Shown here one piece after another: positions 37,001-49,346 of a stretch of 64,000 nucleotides of DNA; the stretch's first letter is position 1, and every line of letters begins with the position of its first letter. The stretch spans positions 4,898,001 to 4,962,000 of the forward strand of contig NC_082602.1 in NCBI RefSeq assembly GCF_030936135.1, given 5' to 3'. The translations under genes were made by a program, and so were the position numbers. Source of the stretch: Gavia stellata. Lineage: Eukaryota; Chordata; Aves; Gaviiformes; Gaviidae. The notes under the pieces were generated by a model, which worked only from the letters and a program-made list of their open reading frames with translations, was not told the origin of the DNA and made no database searches.

Positions 37001-40000
37001 CATATCTTAACTGATGTTCTTCCTTTCGCTGATAAAAGCAGATACAGATCCCAGTCCGTCCAGCTCGACCTGTGCGTCCAGAACGATGGATATAGGACTC
37101 CACATCCTTCAAAATAAATAGCCTTATGAGTTATCTAATTTATTGTAATTTAACCAATTCATTGTATTCACGTAACTTAGTAGAAGCTATTACAGTTAAG
37201 CCTGAACAATACACAATAACTCGACCAAAGAATTAAATTAAAAAACATCGTTTCACTAAAGTAAAATGAATAAGGTTTTCCATAACCCTCTAAAAATCAC
37301 AGTTTCAAAGCCAGAACTGTGAGCATGGATCAACTAAGTCTTGTTTTGGCATCACCACAGAGAATATGAGAAAACATTTTGAGCGTGTATACCTCTACAA
37401 CAATCCCACTCACCCTCCTGCACATCAATTTGAGCATGGTTACTGAGATATTAATAGTGAATTCACTGAAAAATCATCTTGTTTCTTTTAAACCTTCTTA
37501 ACTCAGCCAATGTTCTCACTGTTGGGGTCCCCTCCTCATTTATGCCCCTACTTAGTGAATCGTTCTTGCAAGACAAACAGCCTTTCTTCACTTCCCACTG
37601 CTTCCAGACTTGCAATCACCATACATGACTGTGAAGGGAGAGGCTTTGAACAGCCTTAAAAGAAGGCATTTTATAGAGACCATCTTTAAACATACTAGGG
37701 ACTGACACAGTTTGAAAAAATCCTCTAAGAAACTACTTTTATATATCCAGACATTTCTTACCCTTAAATGCAATGCTGATAAACTCTGTGTGGTGAATAC
37801 TATCACCTGCTAGCATATACTACTTGAAAACAAGACTACAAATTATTACAAGACACCCAGCATAACCATCTCCTACCTTTGGTGGTGAGCTTTGTACAAC
37901 CAGGTCAACTTCAGGGATATCTAAACCACGGGCAGCTACGTTGGTTGCAACCAGAACTTTAAAGGTACCGTTTCTAAAACCTTTCAGGGTGATCTCTCGT
38001 TGCTTCTGAGGAATGTCACCATGCAACGACTGGCAATCCTGAAAAACAGTATTATTATACGACTGTACCAAAATCCAAGACAGTGCTCCATTTTATGGTC
38101 AGTTTTGGGTACAATATCTTGGTATTTGACAGATACCATATGGCAAGATACAGAAGAACTGAAGTATCAGAGGTTATATTTTAGGTGTCTCACAATATTT
38201 ACTCAGTACTTCTTATTCATATACCTCAAAGACCTTTAACAAAGGTAGGAAAACAGAACTGCAACACGTGTCTTACCTCCACCTCTAATTACTGTGACCT
38301 ATGAAAACAACTATGTCCTAACTTGCCACCCACACCAGCTCTGCAAGGCTTAGCTGTTTCAAAACAGTTATCGACAATTTTCTCAGGCCTTCTTAGTATG
38401 CATTTAGATATCTTTTCCAAAATAGTGTTGCTTCTTAATCGCCCTTAAAATATTAATTTCCCCCACTACCAATTAAAGGATTAAAATATAAGTGGTCCTA
38501 AAAAAAATTAACTACAGCTTCAAAGATAATTTTGCTTTAATCCAAACATTCTGAAAGTCCTTCTGTATCACAGCAATAACAAGTATGAAGACCAAACATA
38601 CAAAAATTGTTTTTTCCTCCACTTCACATTTCATAGCTTGCCTGTAGATGGCTACCATGTTTTCCACATGTAAACAGAGGATGATTTGAAAAAATACTAA
38701 CACAATGCTAGGATCAGCACAGAACTCAAAAAAACTCTTTTTCAGACAGTTTTGGATTAATGTCAGCTGGTAAATGGAATAGGTATATATTCTGTTAGCA
38801 AGTATTAATATGCTAAAACAGAAACATCTAAGTAATTTCCTTCCCTTACCTGCCAAAATCAGAGTTGTGCATTGCCTATGCAAGATTTGATATCACTAAC
38901 ACTACCAGTAACATAGGATAAGGCTCCACGCTCAGGTTTAGCTGTTACTGAGGTCATCTAGGAGTGTGGGAGAAACACTCCTGAACAAAGTTGTGGCAGA
39001 TGAAAAAGCTTCTCCTTTCCCTAGGAACATAATGCTATACTGCCTTCTAGACATAACTTAACCCAACTCCTCAATGGAAACACATACAGAAAAACTAGTT
39101 GCTGTGATACCACCACCAAAACCGATCATGCAGTGTCAGTGTCACTACATGTCATAAACATTGCACCACTACATCGAGGTCTTTTCCACCAGTGCTAGAG
39201 TGTGCCATAGCACAAATCTCAGGAATACACTAGAGGTCATTCACAAGAAATGGCAGATTGAATTCTTTCTGTGTATAGAACTTTCAACTCTTCATAACAG
39301 CTAATAAACATCTTAATGAAAATACAAATATAGCCTCTGTTACACTACAGCTCTAAACCCTAATTGCCCCCCTGACAACACTAATTAATGTCAGCATCAC
39401 AGCTGAGTAACTGCTATTCCAATATCATTCTCTAGTTCTTTAAGTCTATCACCATTTTTTAATCCAAGAGTCTTCTCTACTGAAAAATTAATTCACAACT
39501 GCTTCATTTAATGTGAATGAGAACTCTTTTTTAAAGAAAAAGGTCCTTTGTAGCCCAGTATCTGTTAGTGCAGCCTAGCCCTGAAGACTATAATGCTGTA
39601 AACTTGCAACCAGTTTGGCTGGGTTTTTTTAAAGGTTCTTTTTGGCAGTTTTGAAACTGTCTGACCACCTGCAAAAAAGTCTACCGTATCCACTTTGAAA
39701 GACTCTCTCTAAAACTTACTCAGCATAGGTCTGGTATCAACAACGGGTTGATACATCCTCTGACAGGTTTTGTTACTTGATACAGATGATAAAATACCTG
39801 TTTGATTGAAGCATTCAGAGCCAGTTCGTTTGCCTCCTTTTTGGTCTCACAAAAGACGATGGTCCTCCCATGGCTGCCACTGTAGACCTGAATGACATCT
39901 CCAATAACCGCAGCTCTCTGAGACCAGTGACACTCTATTGCCAAATGCTATGGAAAAGAATTCCAGTGTTCAGCTTACATAAAAACACAAGATTCTTTTT

Positions 40001-43000
40001 TAATACATTTGAAACCGTAAACCCCAGAAATACTAGAGAGTTATACAGTTTCCTGATGGGCAAAATATACTAACTCACATTCCTGGAACATGCAAAATCC
40101 ATACGGCTCTTATGTTCACCACACTTAATCTAACATTAAGTGAAATAATTACAGTAAGAGAAAAAAAAAAAGATGACAGTCTACAAATCACTTTTTTAAA
40201 GCAAGGAAAAAAAAACAGGAGATGTTATACCATTTCTCTGGAGGACAGTCAGGGGTGCAAGATTTTGTCCCAGTTCTATCAACTAAAGCTTTATGTCAGG
40301 TAAAGTGAAACAAATAAATACAGTGTGTTAAAAGCTTTTTCAAGCACAAGATTAACATTCTTTCAGTCCCACTGATACAATTATGATGTGTCCAACTAAT
40401 CTGTCAAAGTAACCACTAAGCAGTACTTAAGCAGAAACTATCTTATTTTATCAAGTAAAGATAATTAATTCAGGCTTCTAGCATATATGTATCTTATTCC
40501 TCGCTATGGTATTTACTGCATAGCAAGCAAAGGTCTAGTGAGGTGAGATACCACAGGAAGTTTGAAAAAATCTCCTGTATACAGAACAGCAGAATTTGAC
40601 TGTGATGTGCGTGGCAATTTAAAAGAGGCGGGTTGATGTTAATGTGTGCCTTTTGCTTCCAACTTGGATAAATTCAGATACCGCTTTTGTCTGAAACCCA
40701 ACAAAACTAACTTGATAACTGAATCCTCACCCTACCTGAGATGTCTATACGGTTAGCAGATGCTGTGAGAACAGAGACAAATGCTAAACCTAGAAACAGT
40801 TTGACTAGCTGTAATGTGCCTTATGCTTAAAAAAATAATTCTCAAAACAACTTTCAACATCATTCTGATAATGTACCTTAGGATGAGATGACCACTTATA
40901 GCCTAAAGGAAAAGGGAAAAGGCCTGAAAACATTCCACATTAGATAGATTACTCACTTCTACTGTTGTAGCAGCCTTTTGAGTTCTTTTCCCAATAAGGT
41001 CAATCTGTTCATATCTAGACTTCATGTATTTCTTAGCCACATCATACACCCAGTGTGGGCAAGTTGCAGAAAACAGTAGAGTCTGGGGATTGTCTTCAGA
41101 ATCTTAAAACACAGAACAATGTTTCACAAACTTTGTATGTTTCATCTTACAGATGTATACCAGTTGATTATATGGGTTATTAAAAGTTTGAGGTCAAATA
41201 TCAGTATATAAAATAAAGAAGGCAATTCTGCTTTTTTAAATTTATGCATTACCATCATTTGGAGAAAAAATACTCTAGAAAGTCTAAATATTTTAAAGAT
41301 TAGGAAAAAAGTTACTATGACTAAAAATCCAGCCTATTTTCAAGCAGTGAAGAAGGTAAAAAGCTTCTAATTCCTTTTAGCTGAAAGAAGTCCAAGTACA
41401 ACTTATAGAAAGCTGTCAAAGAAAGCTATTTACAGATCCCTAGGTACTGGATTTTAAGCTTTGCAAAGGTCCTGTGAATGATTCCCACTGTCACAACACT
41501 TCCTCGTGTACTGTGAACGCAGTACATTTCCTACAATATATAGTATTCAGTCATTTCAAACAAGGCTACCTTGCAACTTTCAGAAAAATATACCTGAATT
41601 TTAGAAGATTAAATTATTACTAATATTTCCTACTATTTGTTTAAATATGGAGATTACCTTTCTTGTATGCAACTCGTAAAATGTCTTCCACTTGCTCAGC
41701 AAATCCCATGTCCAGCATCTGGTCAACTTCATCAAGTACAACATGCTTCACCTTGGTAAGGTCCAGCTTGCCATTCTGAAGATGGTCTTTGATTCGACCA
41801 GGTGTCCCAACCAAAATGTCAATGCCACTTCTCATGAGATCAACTGATAAACAGGACAGAGCAGAAGAGGAGTTAGCAGTGAACTAGGGAGCATTCTCTA
41901 CATTAGAAACACGCGGTAGCTAAATAATAATGAAACAGCTTCTTAAACCATTCATAAGTACTCTCCTTACAAATGTAAGTGAGAACAAATGATGAACACT
42001 AGGAGAAAACTTGGGGAAAAAAAACGCCAAAACTGGTAAGGTAGAAGTTCTACTGCTCTTCCTGAAGGAAAAAAGATTTCCCCTCTCCCTTCCCTCTCGC
42101 CATGATTTAAATAAAGTGGCAAACAAAGAGCTTCTTTTAACATACTTCGGAAATAGTTAGCTCTTCCCAAATTGTCCACCTTAATTACAAACTTAAAAAA
42201 AGCCTTTATTTATTTGACTATCCAAATCACAGAAATCACCTCCTTCCTGAAGTTCTGCAGGAAAAAAAATCATCCCTAACGTCTCTAGATATATTAAGAT
42301 GAAAGAGCTTATTCTCATTCCTGCTCTCATTCGTCTTGTTTACAGCCATCAAGATGGTGAATTATGCTGTCACAATAAAGACATTCTTCTCCACTTTACA
42401 AATCCTCTAGGTATCCTGTTTCACACAAAAAACCCACACCCACTCACAGCCCTAAGACTAAACATTTTTTAAAGAAAATATAAATGTTTACAAGAACCTA
42501 AACCCAAACACTTTGTATACACACAGTATAACCTCTTTCACTTCAAGTACATGAGTAGACAAGGAACACCTAGAATATAATTGAGAGCTATGGTTATTTC
42601 TCGCCATAAGAAAATATATCCTGAGCTACTGAATCCCCCATGAATACTCTACAATACTCTCCAGTTCCTGAGTTAAAAGTGTGTGTTTGGAAGGACCCAA
42701 CTGCATTTCTCAAATATGTCAGTCAATTGACATTTCAATTATTAGTGATAAGTGTCACTTACTTTGTCCATTATATGGAGTTCCTCCATAAAAACAAGCT
42801 ACTGTTAGCTTTCTTGTGATGTCCTTGAAATCTTTGGCAACCTGGTTTGCCAGCTCTCTCGTTGGACAAAGAACTAGTACCTAGACAGAAGAAAGAAAAA
42901 CAGATGTTCTCTCAGTATGGCTTCTGCCAAGAAACCACTAGACTTCTAATCATTAGTTTAGGCCTGACCATTTACACAATTCAAAAAAAAAAAAATCCGG

Positions 43001-46000
43001 TTTAAATAGTTATCTAAGCAAAGATTAGAGAAACACACTGCTTGTCTCTTGTAAAATCATGAAATTCCTTCAGCACATACTCATTTAGGACAGGCTAACT
43101 TCTTTTTAAATAAGATAAGTAAGATTTAAGTACCTCTTGTCTAACTTTAGATCTTGAACAGATCAGCTACAAGTTTTCTTCTACATGTGCATATGCTGTT
43201 TGAGTACAAGACTGAAGGATTTGGGTAATAAAATGTTTTTTACACATGCTCAGTAATGCTTCACAGTCCTGCGAGAAGGTGTAAGAAAGAGCTATCAACT
43301 GTCTCTCAGTTTCCCTGTGACTCAGGGAAACATATGTTCAGCCTGCAAAGCTGGTGTTCAGCATGTTTCTGGAGGCTGTGCTGATATCCCCACTGAAGCA
43401 ACCAAGGAATCATCCTCTCTTCCAACACACAGGCTTCATCACAGGTGATGGACAAGCTACTAGCTAGGAGTTTTAACTAATTTAGTTTAACGTGTGATTG
43501 CAGTACTGGTCTCAAACCTGGCATCAGTAACTTGACAAAAGGAACTTTAAAATCCTTACCCTGTTACTTCTTTCAACATTGAAACACAGTACAAAAAAAG
43601 AAAGTAGTAGTGTGCTATAGTAGAGTGAGGTCTGATGTCTTTTTTTAAGACTTGTGACTCCCTCAAAGAAAGTTTTCCCTTCTCTGCAAGACTGTGCCAA
43701 ATCTAAAGCCCAGCATTCTCAGTCAGACAGCCAACATGATGGGCAGATGCAAATAAAACAGCTAGTACTAGTTTTGGAATGAGTTTCAGGTAATCTGTGA
43801 GATGGGTGACAAGACAAAATAAACCAACAAAAAAAAATCCCACTATTAATGGGGATACAATAAGCTTTGGCCTACCTAATTTTGGAGGACATAAGAATTT
43901 GGTCAAAAAACATATGTGGTATTCCCTAGCAGAATGCAGACAGCTCATAATGAATCTGCATTCTCTGGAGCAGAAGCTCCAATATCTGGTGGTGGTCCTA
44001 GAGAAAACTAAGTCTATTTTTAAAATCTCCCACAATTTACATGTTTAAACAAACATATTTTAAGTAGACAGCTTTTACCAATCAGAAAAATCACTAATCT
44101 GTTACTAATTTGGGAGAAAAAACAAGCATCCAGTAACCATTGGACCTGAACAGGTCTGAACAAAATTAAATAGGAACAGGTTGAACACCTGTAGCTTTGG
44201 TCTCCCTGTAAGCAGAAAAAGGAATTGACAAGTGGATAGAGCGATTTTGCTCTTTACTCTTGATCAGAGGGTATGAGGCAGCACAGAATGCAGGCAAAGC
44301 CCAACACACACAACTTTCAAAGAATCTTTAATGTGGGTTAGCTTATCCCTGCACAAACTTGAAGAAATTTTCCAGCGAGTTAAAACTCTGAATCACTCTG
44401 ACATCAGACAAAGCAAAATCAGCATTCTAACTAAGCATAGTTACCTTTGGTGAACGGCCCCTTCTTCTTTCCTGTGAGTCTCCCTGAAGCTTTTCAATTA
44501 ATGGAATAGCAAAAGAGAATGTTTTCCCTGTTCCAGTTCGTGCTTGAGCAATTACATCTTTGCCAGAATATACTGGGTCGAAGGTCTTCACTTGCACGGG
44601 AAACAGGTACGTCACTCCTCGAGCTGTGACAATTTCAACAGACTTCCTTAATACGGTGATTTTACAAGTGTTCTTACATGCTCCTCAGAGGAAGTTATTC
44701 CAAGCAAAACTTCCATCAACTCTAAAGTAAGTCAGAACTACATTATCACCTTCACTGATTCATTTAACCACAGAGGTCATCTGTAAAGATGTGCCTGGGA
44801 CTGTCCATTTTATTCTCCCACTTCATACCCCCACACATAGTACTAGCTAGAACAGATGAAGTTACTAACCTTTAACAAAAGCTTTTAAGTACTGTGGCTT
44901 TATTTATGTAATAGTCCCCACCTATCTATGAAAATCTCTCCCTTTCAAATAAAACATATGTCAAAACCACCTCTATTTTTCTCTTCATTCATACTAAGTC
45001 ATGCCCAAACTAATGTCAGAGATACTAAATGTAACTGGTTTTCCTTTAGTCACACTGAAATAACTTTTAATTTAAAAATTCTCGCACAGAATTAACTTTT
45101 TTTTTGAGCTTATGTTATTTAAAATTCTACTACAAAGGCTGAACTGGGTAATATTGCAAAGAGAAAAGTCTATGTTCAAAGATGTATTTAGAGTAGGCAA
45201 TCAATATGCCTTCTGTATAGCATCTGTGCCTGCATACGCACAAGCAGAGCACATCTCAAAGCTCATTGACTGAATATGTTGAGCATAAAAAAACACGTCA
45301 GAGATAATTTACTTTCTGTGGTCACGTCACGTCAAGAAATTTACCTTGAAGAAGCTGAACAGTCCCTTTGGAAATAGAAAAATTGGAGAAAGCACCCTCT
45401 TTCTGTTCTTCAGTCATCTCCTGTTAGGTAAACAATAATTGAGATAGCATTCCATGTGAATATCATATGACCACCAGAAAATTCAAGGTAATGGCACAAG
45501 GCACTGGTGTCACACCCAAGGGTCAAATTTTCACTGACAATATCACAGCTGCAACTAAAAAGCCTTCTTTGTTTTACTTACTACCATATTTCAAAGTTAG
45601 ACAAAAGTGATCTGTAAGTTAAGACTGTTTCATATCTAATGGCATAACCCTGTAAATGCAAAACGTCTGAATTAGAACTCTGAAAACTCTTAATTAAATT
45701 TTAACATTCTATTTTAAATAATTACCAATAGCCTAACAGATTATGATGTAATATGCAAGAATCAGCCTTGATATCTAGCCTATTTCCTACTTCCCAATTA
45801 ATACAGCACGGTGATTTACAGATACAGAAATCGATCCCCAAAAGAATAACTTTACGAAGTAGAGCATCAAACACCCCTACATAGTAATGCATCACTTCCA
45901 TATATGTTTTAACAGCAGAGTGATTAAAATGCTAAGCGTGAGGAAAAAATGCTAACCCTGGAAACCATGGAAACCCTGGATGCTTTGTGAAGCATCAATT

Positions 46001-47683
46001 GGAACAAGAAACAAAAATCAAGCAACAGCAGAACATACAGGTATAAAAACTTTTCAAAACAAATCCTAGGTACAACAAGATATGTTTCCCTTAAAAAAAG
46101 AAATGTGGTTCCTGTCAAGCAATTTTAAAGGAACCTAAATCAAATAGTCAGACAAAATAAAAACATTCCTACAGAAAGGCTTAAGAACACTTACAAAACT
46201 GTTACAACGCACTATTTTATTACATTAAGGACCATCTTATCACAGTAACAACTACTATTTAATAAGATGATACATAAAAACGTATTAATACACAACTTTT
46301 CTTTTTCCACTAGCTAAAACCAAATAATTCACTAGAGGAGTACTCGTAATACCAAAAAGAAGTCAATTAAACTAATTTGTGGCAATTAAAATCATATCTA
46401 ATGATGCTGAATCACATTAAAGCACCATCTCACTGCAGTTTGTCCATCTGCCAACAGCTACCACAGTACCAGACTGTTGAAATGAGGAAACCGTGGTGCG
46501 CTGATCTAGAACTTCAGGACTTTCAGAATTTAAAATTTTTGCAAATAATCAACAGAAGGGACAGTTCAAGTAGCTTTAAACCCTGAAAAATTTACAGCCA
46601 TCTTTCCGCTGACTGGGAGGAAAAAAAGGAAAGATAACCTGTTCTAAATGTAACCTTGTTGCAACGCAGGAGTTGAAAGCTAAATACATCATGATAACAA
46701 AATCGATCGCTAGTTTTACCTGCTCTTGCTCACTGTCACCATCACCACTTGACGTTTCACTAGAATTATTGTGCCTTTTTTTGTGGGTGGATTTACTGTT
46801 TAAGGAAGATAATCTTGTGTTCTCCGGGCTTTCCTCTCTTGCAGCACCGTTTTGCTTAACTCCACTCCTTGATTTCTTGAGTTTCGGGGAATCAGCCTCA
46901 TCCTCCGACTGCTCACTTTCATCCGTCTGAGTCTTTCTCCTCCGAGATTTGTCACGGCGTTTAGATTTCTTCTCTTTTTTCTCCTTCTGGTGAGGCACAG
47001 AGCAACACAGCGGTAAATGAAAATACACGCACGTGGATCCAAGCGACACGAAGCAGAGAAGACGTTGCAAACCCGTTAAAACTAACAGCCTATGCCCTAG
47101 TTACTGACGGGGGGGCGGCTATGAAGCAACAGATCCCCCGCAGGTGCCGCCAGGAGGCACTTTCCTGACCACGCGACACCGGGGCCTTCATTTTCGGGAC
47201 TCTTCCCCCGCCCCAGCGTGCACCCGTAAGCGCTCCCCGGGCCGCTCTGCGACGAGGACGGCCCCAGGCCTGCTCCGGCAGGCCCACCACCACCCCGGGC
47301 AGGGCCGTCCCGACACGAGGCGGGGGCCGTGGCCCAGCGCCACAGGCCGTGCAGCCCGCCGACCTCCCCGGGAGGCCCCGCCGCCGCGCACGTGGCCGCC
47401 CGGCCCGGCCCGGCGCACCCCGTGGCCGCGTCGCGCAGACCCGCCCCGGCCCAGGCCACCGAGGGGGGCGCGACCCGAGGCAAGACCCGCCGGACACGAG
47501 CCCCAGCGAGCAGGCGAGGCGGCGCGGCGCGGCCAGGCCGCACCCGGCCGCGAAAGGCCCCGGAGCCCTCCCCGGTACCTTGCGCCGCCGCCGGCTGCTC
47601 TCCAGGGCTGACTCGCTCTCCATAGGGCACTCAGGATCCGATTCGGCCCCGCTGCTAGCGCTAGACGGGGTGGCTTCAGGCAT
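32116..47683 (-). CDS. DDX50: Nucleolar DEAD-box RNA helicase DDX50 (Gu-beta), 15 exons
   Basis: Coding exons: 47579-47683, 46720-46986, 45345-45420, 44445-44623, 42763-42880, 41658-41843, 40957-41102, 39798-39947, 37877-38038, 36987-37106, 36114-36187, 35759-35918, 35318-35452, 33127-33171, 32116-32319. They join in phase to 708 aa (human 737). Motifs: ARTGTGKT 177-184, PTREL 215-219, DEVD 286-289, SAT 322-324, ARGLD 445-449, HRSGRTGR 470-477, then GUCT about 530-645. Exon 2 encodes a Lys/Arg/Ser/Glu-rich, low-complexity N-terminal tail. Assignment as DDX50 uses its position next to STOX1, plus [26 protein letters not shown] and [15 protein letters not shown], which match human DDX50 rather than DDX21. 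Some segments (GFVTMIL in exon 13, GQKRSF in exon 15) look more like DDX21. The C-terminus is Gly/Arg/Ser-rich. The family acts in the nucleolus on structured RNA. The residue before PTREL is C (A in human). Confidence 0.88.
34051..34078 (-). repeat. A28 tract (T28 on plus strand) in DDX50 intron 13
   Basis: A run of 28 T on the plus strand, in the intron between exons 14 and 13. Read on the minus strand it could be the tail of an old retroposed sequence. ACAAGAAA occurs close to the tract (about 34040) and again near 34664, which could be remnants of a target-site duplication, but the match is short. No parent gene was recognised in the roughly 600 bases between. Confidence 0.5.
35933..35954 (-). 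promoter_or_regulatory. DDX50: T22 polypyrimidine tract of the DDX50 exon 12 acceptor
   Basis: A22 on the plus strand is T22 in the DDX50 transcript. It ends about 15 bases before the acceptor AG of exon 12 (exon start 35918). It therefore forms most of the polypyrimidine tract. A homopolymer of this length is expected to vary in length between individuals. Confidence 0.75.
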
Positions 47684-47859
47684 CTCCGCTCACCGGCAGC
47701 CGCGCCGCGCCACGCCGCTGCTGCTGCTGCCGCTGCCGCCGCCGCCCGCTGTGTGACAGAACCAGAAACAGAACCCGCCCATTGCCCCGGCAACGCGGGG
47801 CGGGGCCGCGCCGCTCAACCGCCGCCCGGCAGCCAATAGCCTGCCGCCCCCGCCGCCGG

Positions 47860-47879
47860 ACTACAAGGCCCAGCATGCC
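47860..47879 (+). promoter_or_regulatory. ZNF143/THAP11-type motif, strong
   Basis: ACTACAAGGCCCAGCATGCC matches the well-known ACTACAA-N-TCCCAG-N-ATGC promoter motif bound by ZNF143 (Staf) and THAP11, at nearly all informative positions. It lies about 180 bases upstream of the DDX50 start codon. Confidence 0.7.
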
Positions 47880-47896
47880 TCGGGCCTCCCCCCCGG

Positions 47897-47916
47897 ACTC
47901 CAAGACCCAGCGTGCC
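47897..47916 (+). promoter_or_regulatory. ZNF143/THAP11-type motif, second weaker copy
   Basis: ACTCCAAGACCCAGCGTGCC is a clear variant of the site 37 bases before it, in the same orientation. The ACT-CAAG and CCCAGC-TGCC blocks are shared and the remaining positions differ. The pair looks like a local duplication of a regulatory site. Confidence 0.5.
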
Positions 47917-48050
47917 CCGCGCCCGCGAGGCGGTGGAGCTCGTGGGGAGCCCCGCGCCTTCGCCGTGAGGCGTCCGCCATGACGGGCGCGGGCGGAGGGC
48001 CGGGGAAAGGGCGGCCTGCGCCTCTCCCACCGGCTTTCCACTGGGGGTTG

Positions 48051-49037
48051 CGTTATGCCGTACCCCCGTTACGCCTGTAAGCCCCTGGGAGGAGTTTTTT
48101 AAGGAAGCGAAAAGCTGCTGCCAGGCAGGGGCAGCGTGAGGCGCTGAGGGCAGAGAGCTTCTGGAGAAGCCTGAGGGGGAAATCACGGTACCGGCGTGAC
48201 TGAAAGCGGCCGTGGACCGAGGCGGACGGGAGAGAGCGCTATAGGGCTCTCCTCGGCCCCAGCCAGCACGAACGCAGCGTCTTCCACTTCTTCACAGCCA
48301 GAGACACCTTCCCTAAAATAAATCTCCAGTAGCTTTAAAAACTGGTAACTGCAACTTTAGCCTTCTGTCCCCGTAACTCCTGTAGAGAGGTTTTCAGTAG
48401 TGAAACAGCCTAATGTAGTCAACAAACAGTATGACCAAGTGCCTCTAAGGTTTAAAACGATGACAAGCCTTTGGTGATTAGCAGCATGAAACCAGCACAG
48501 TCTGCTTTTAGCTACAGGAAGAAATCAGGATTAAAAAGTCAAAATTAGTCTTCTGAACTAAAAGTTGTAAAGTAATCCTGAGAGCTGCCAGGATATTGAT
48601 TCCTTAAGAGAAGAAAAGGGGTGGTCAGGAGCAGAGCGGGAGCGTGCTGGCCCGCAGCAGGGTTTCTCTCAAAGCAATGCCACTGACCTTACCTGTTGTC
48701 TTTTGTGCCAACACATTTTCATTTGCAAAGACTAAATCCTGCTTGCCAGATACAAACACACCAAGCAGATTCAGGAGGACAGCTGAGATTTCTTCAGGAC
48801 ACAGTGAGAGAACCTCAGGATTCAAGGAATTTTTGTAGTAACACGGTGCGTGCCAATCTAGTTCGTTTGCTTTGTTTTCTGAGATGGAGCATGCTGTTAT
48901 TTCTGTGGCACAAGTTAGAAACATTTTCAAGAATTAGTGTAACACAGTCCTGTCCAACTGATACAGTTCCTATTAGAGTAACCCATACCCTTTCCCGGTT
49001 AATGGTGTGATCTGAATGAAGTATAGCAGTTCTCATT
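48051..49037. other. Gap between STOX1 3' end and DDX50 promoter
   Basis: No confirmed gene. It contains one exon-like open segment on the minus strand (48693-48902, separate entry). The rest is AT-rich and featureless. STOX1 transcripts that run past the hexamer at 49038-49043 would enter this region and then the DDX50 promoter. Confidence 0.5.
48693..48902 (-). other. Exon-like open segment of unknown identity
   Basis: This 210-base segment is bounded by a good acceptor (TTTCTAACTTGTGCCACAG) and a near-perfect donor (ACAACAG then GTAAGG). It stays open throughout in one frame, with phase 1 at both ends. The frame includes NPEVLSLCPEEISAVLLNLL and FVSGKQDLVFANENVLAQKT. I do not recognise the protein. 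It does not fit the phase of STOX1 exon 3 (which needs one base) or of DDX50 exon 2 (phase 0), so it has no obvious partner exon. It could be chance, a lineage-specific exon or a relic. Confidence 0.2.
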
Positions 49038-49043
49038 TTTATT
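49038..49043 (-). terminator. STOX1: Likely STOX1 poly(A) signal (AATAAA)
   Basis: TTTATT on the plus strand reads AATAAA for STOX1, about 300 bases past the proposed stop at 49347-49349. No competing hexamer was noticed between them. Confidence 0.5.
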
Positions 49044-49346
49044 ATCACAGGGACGCAAAAACTAATTAAAGGTGAGAGCAACAGAAATACACATTAGCTC
49101 TCCAAATGCTATAGTCAAAAGTTTTAACTAACAGCTTTGATTTAGAGACAGCCTCGCAGGTGTGACTGATCGCATTTACAGTATGGTTACATTGTTACAA
49201 AGAGAAAGTTTACAAAGCTCATTAAAAAAATAATCAAATATTCATGACCAGAGTTAGCTGAAGCAAGGAATTTTGTTGCGATTTGCCTTCTACTTAGTCC
49301 TCCTCTTTGCATTAGTATTTATGCTTTCAGAATTTGGCAGGAAGCT

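Larger units (their letters stand above)
47684..48050 (-). promoter_or_regulatory. DDX50: CpG-rich promoter of DDX50
   Basis: The stretch upstream of the DDX50 ATG (47681-47683) is CpG-rich. It carries GC boxes at 47774-47780 and 47797-47806, a CCAAT pentamer at 47833-47837, and two tandem ZNF143/THAP11-like motifs (separate entries). No TATA box is seen. A triplet GCT/GCC run lies just upstream of the ATG. This is a typical broad housekeeping promoter. Confidence 0.75.

Noticed and set aside
32116-47683. Idea that both helicases are DDX21 duplicates and DDX50 was lost
   Set aside because: Exon 13 and the tail of the gene beside STOX1 look DDX21-like, but exons 3, 7, 10 and 11 carry DDX50-type residues and the position is that of DDX50. 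Local conversion explains the mixture better.
47097-47793. Long Arg/Pro/Ala-rich frames on both strands in DDX50 intron 1 and promoter
   Set aside because: GC-driven open frames. The DDX50 start frame and the donor at 47577-47578 explain the coding part; the rest runs through the intron.
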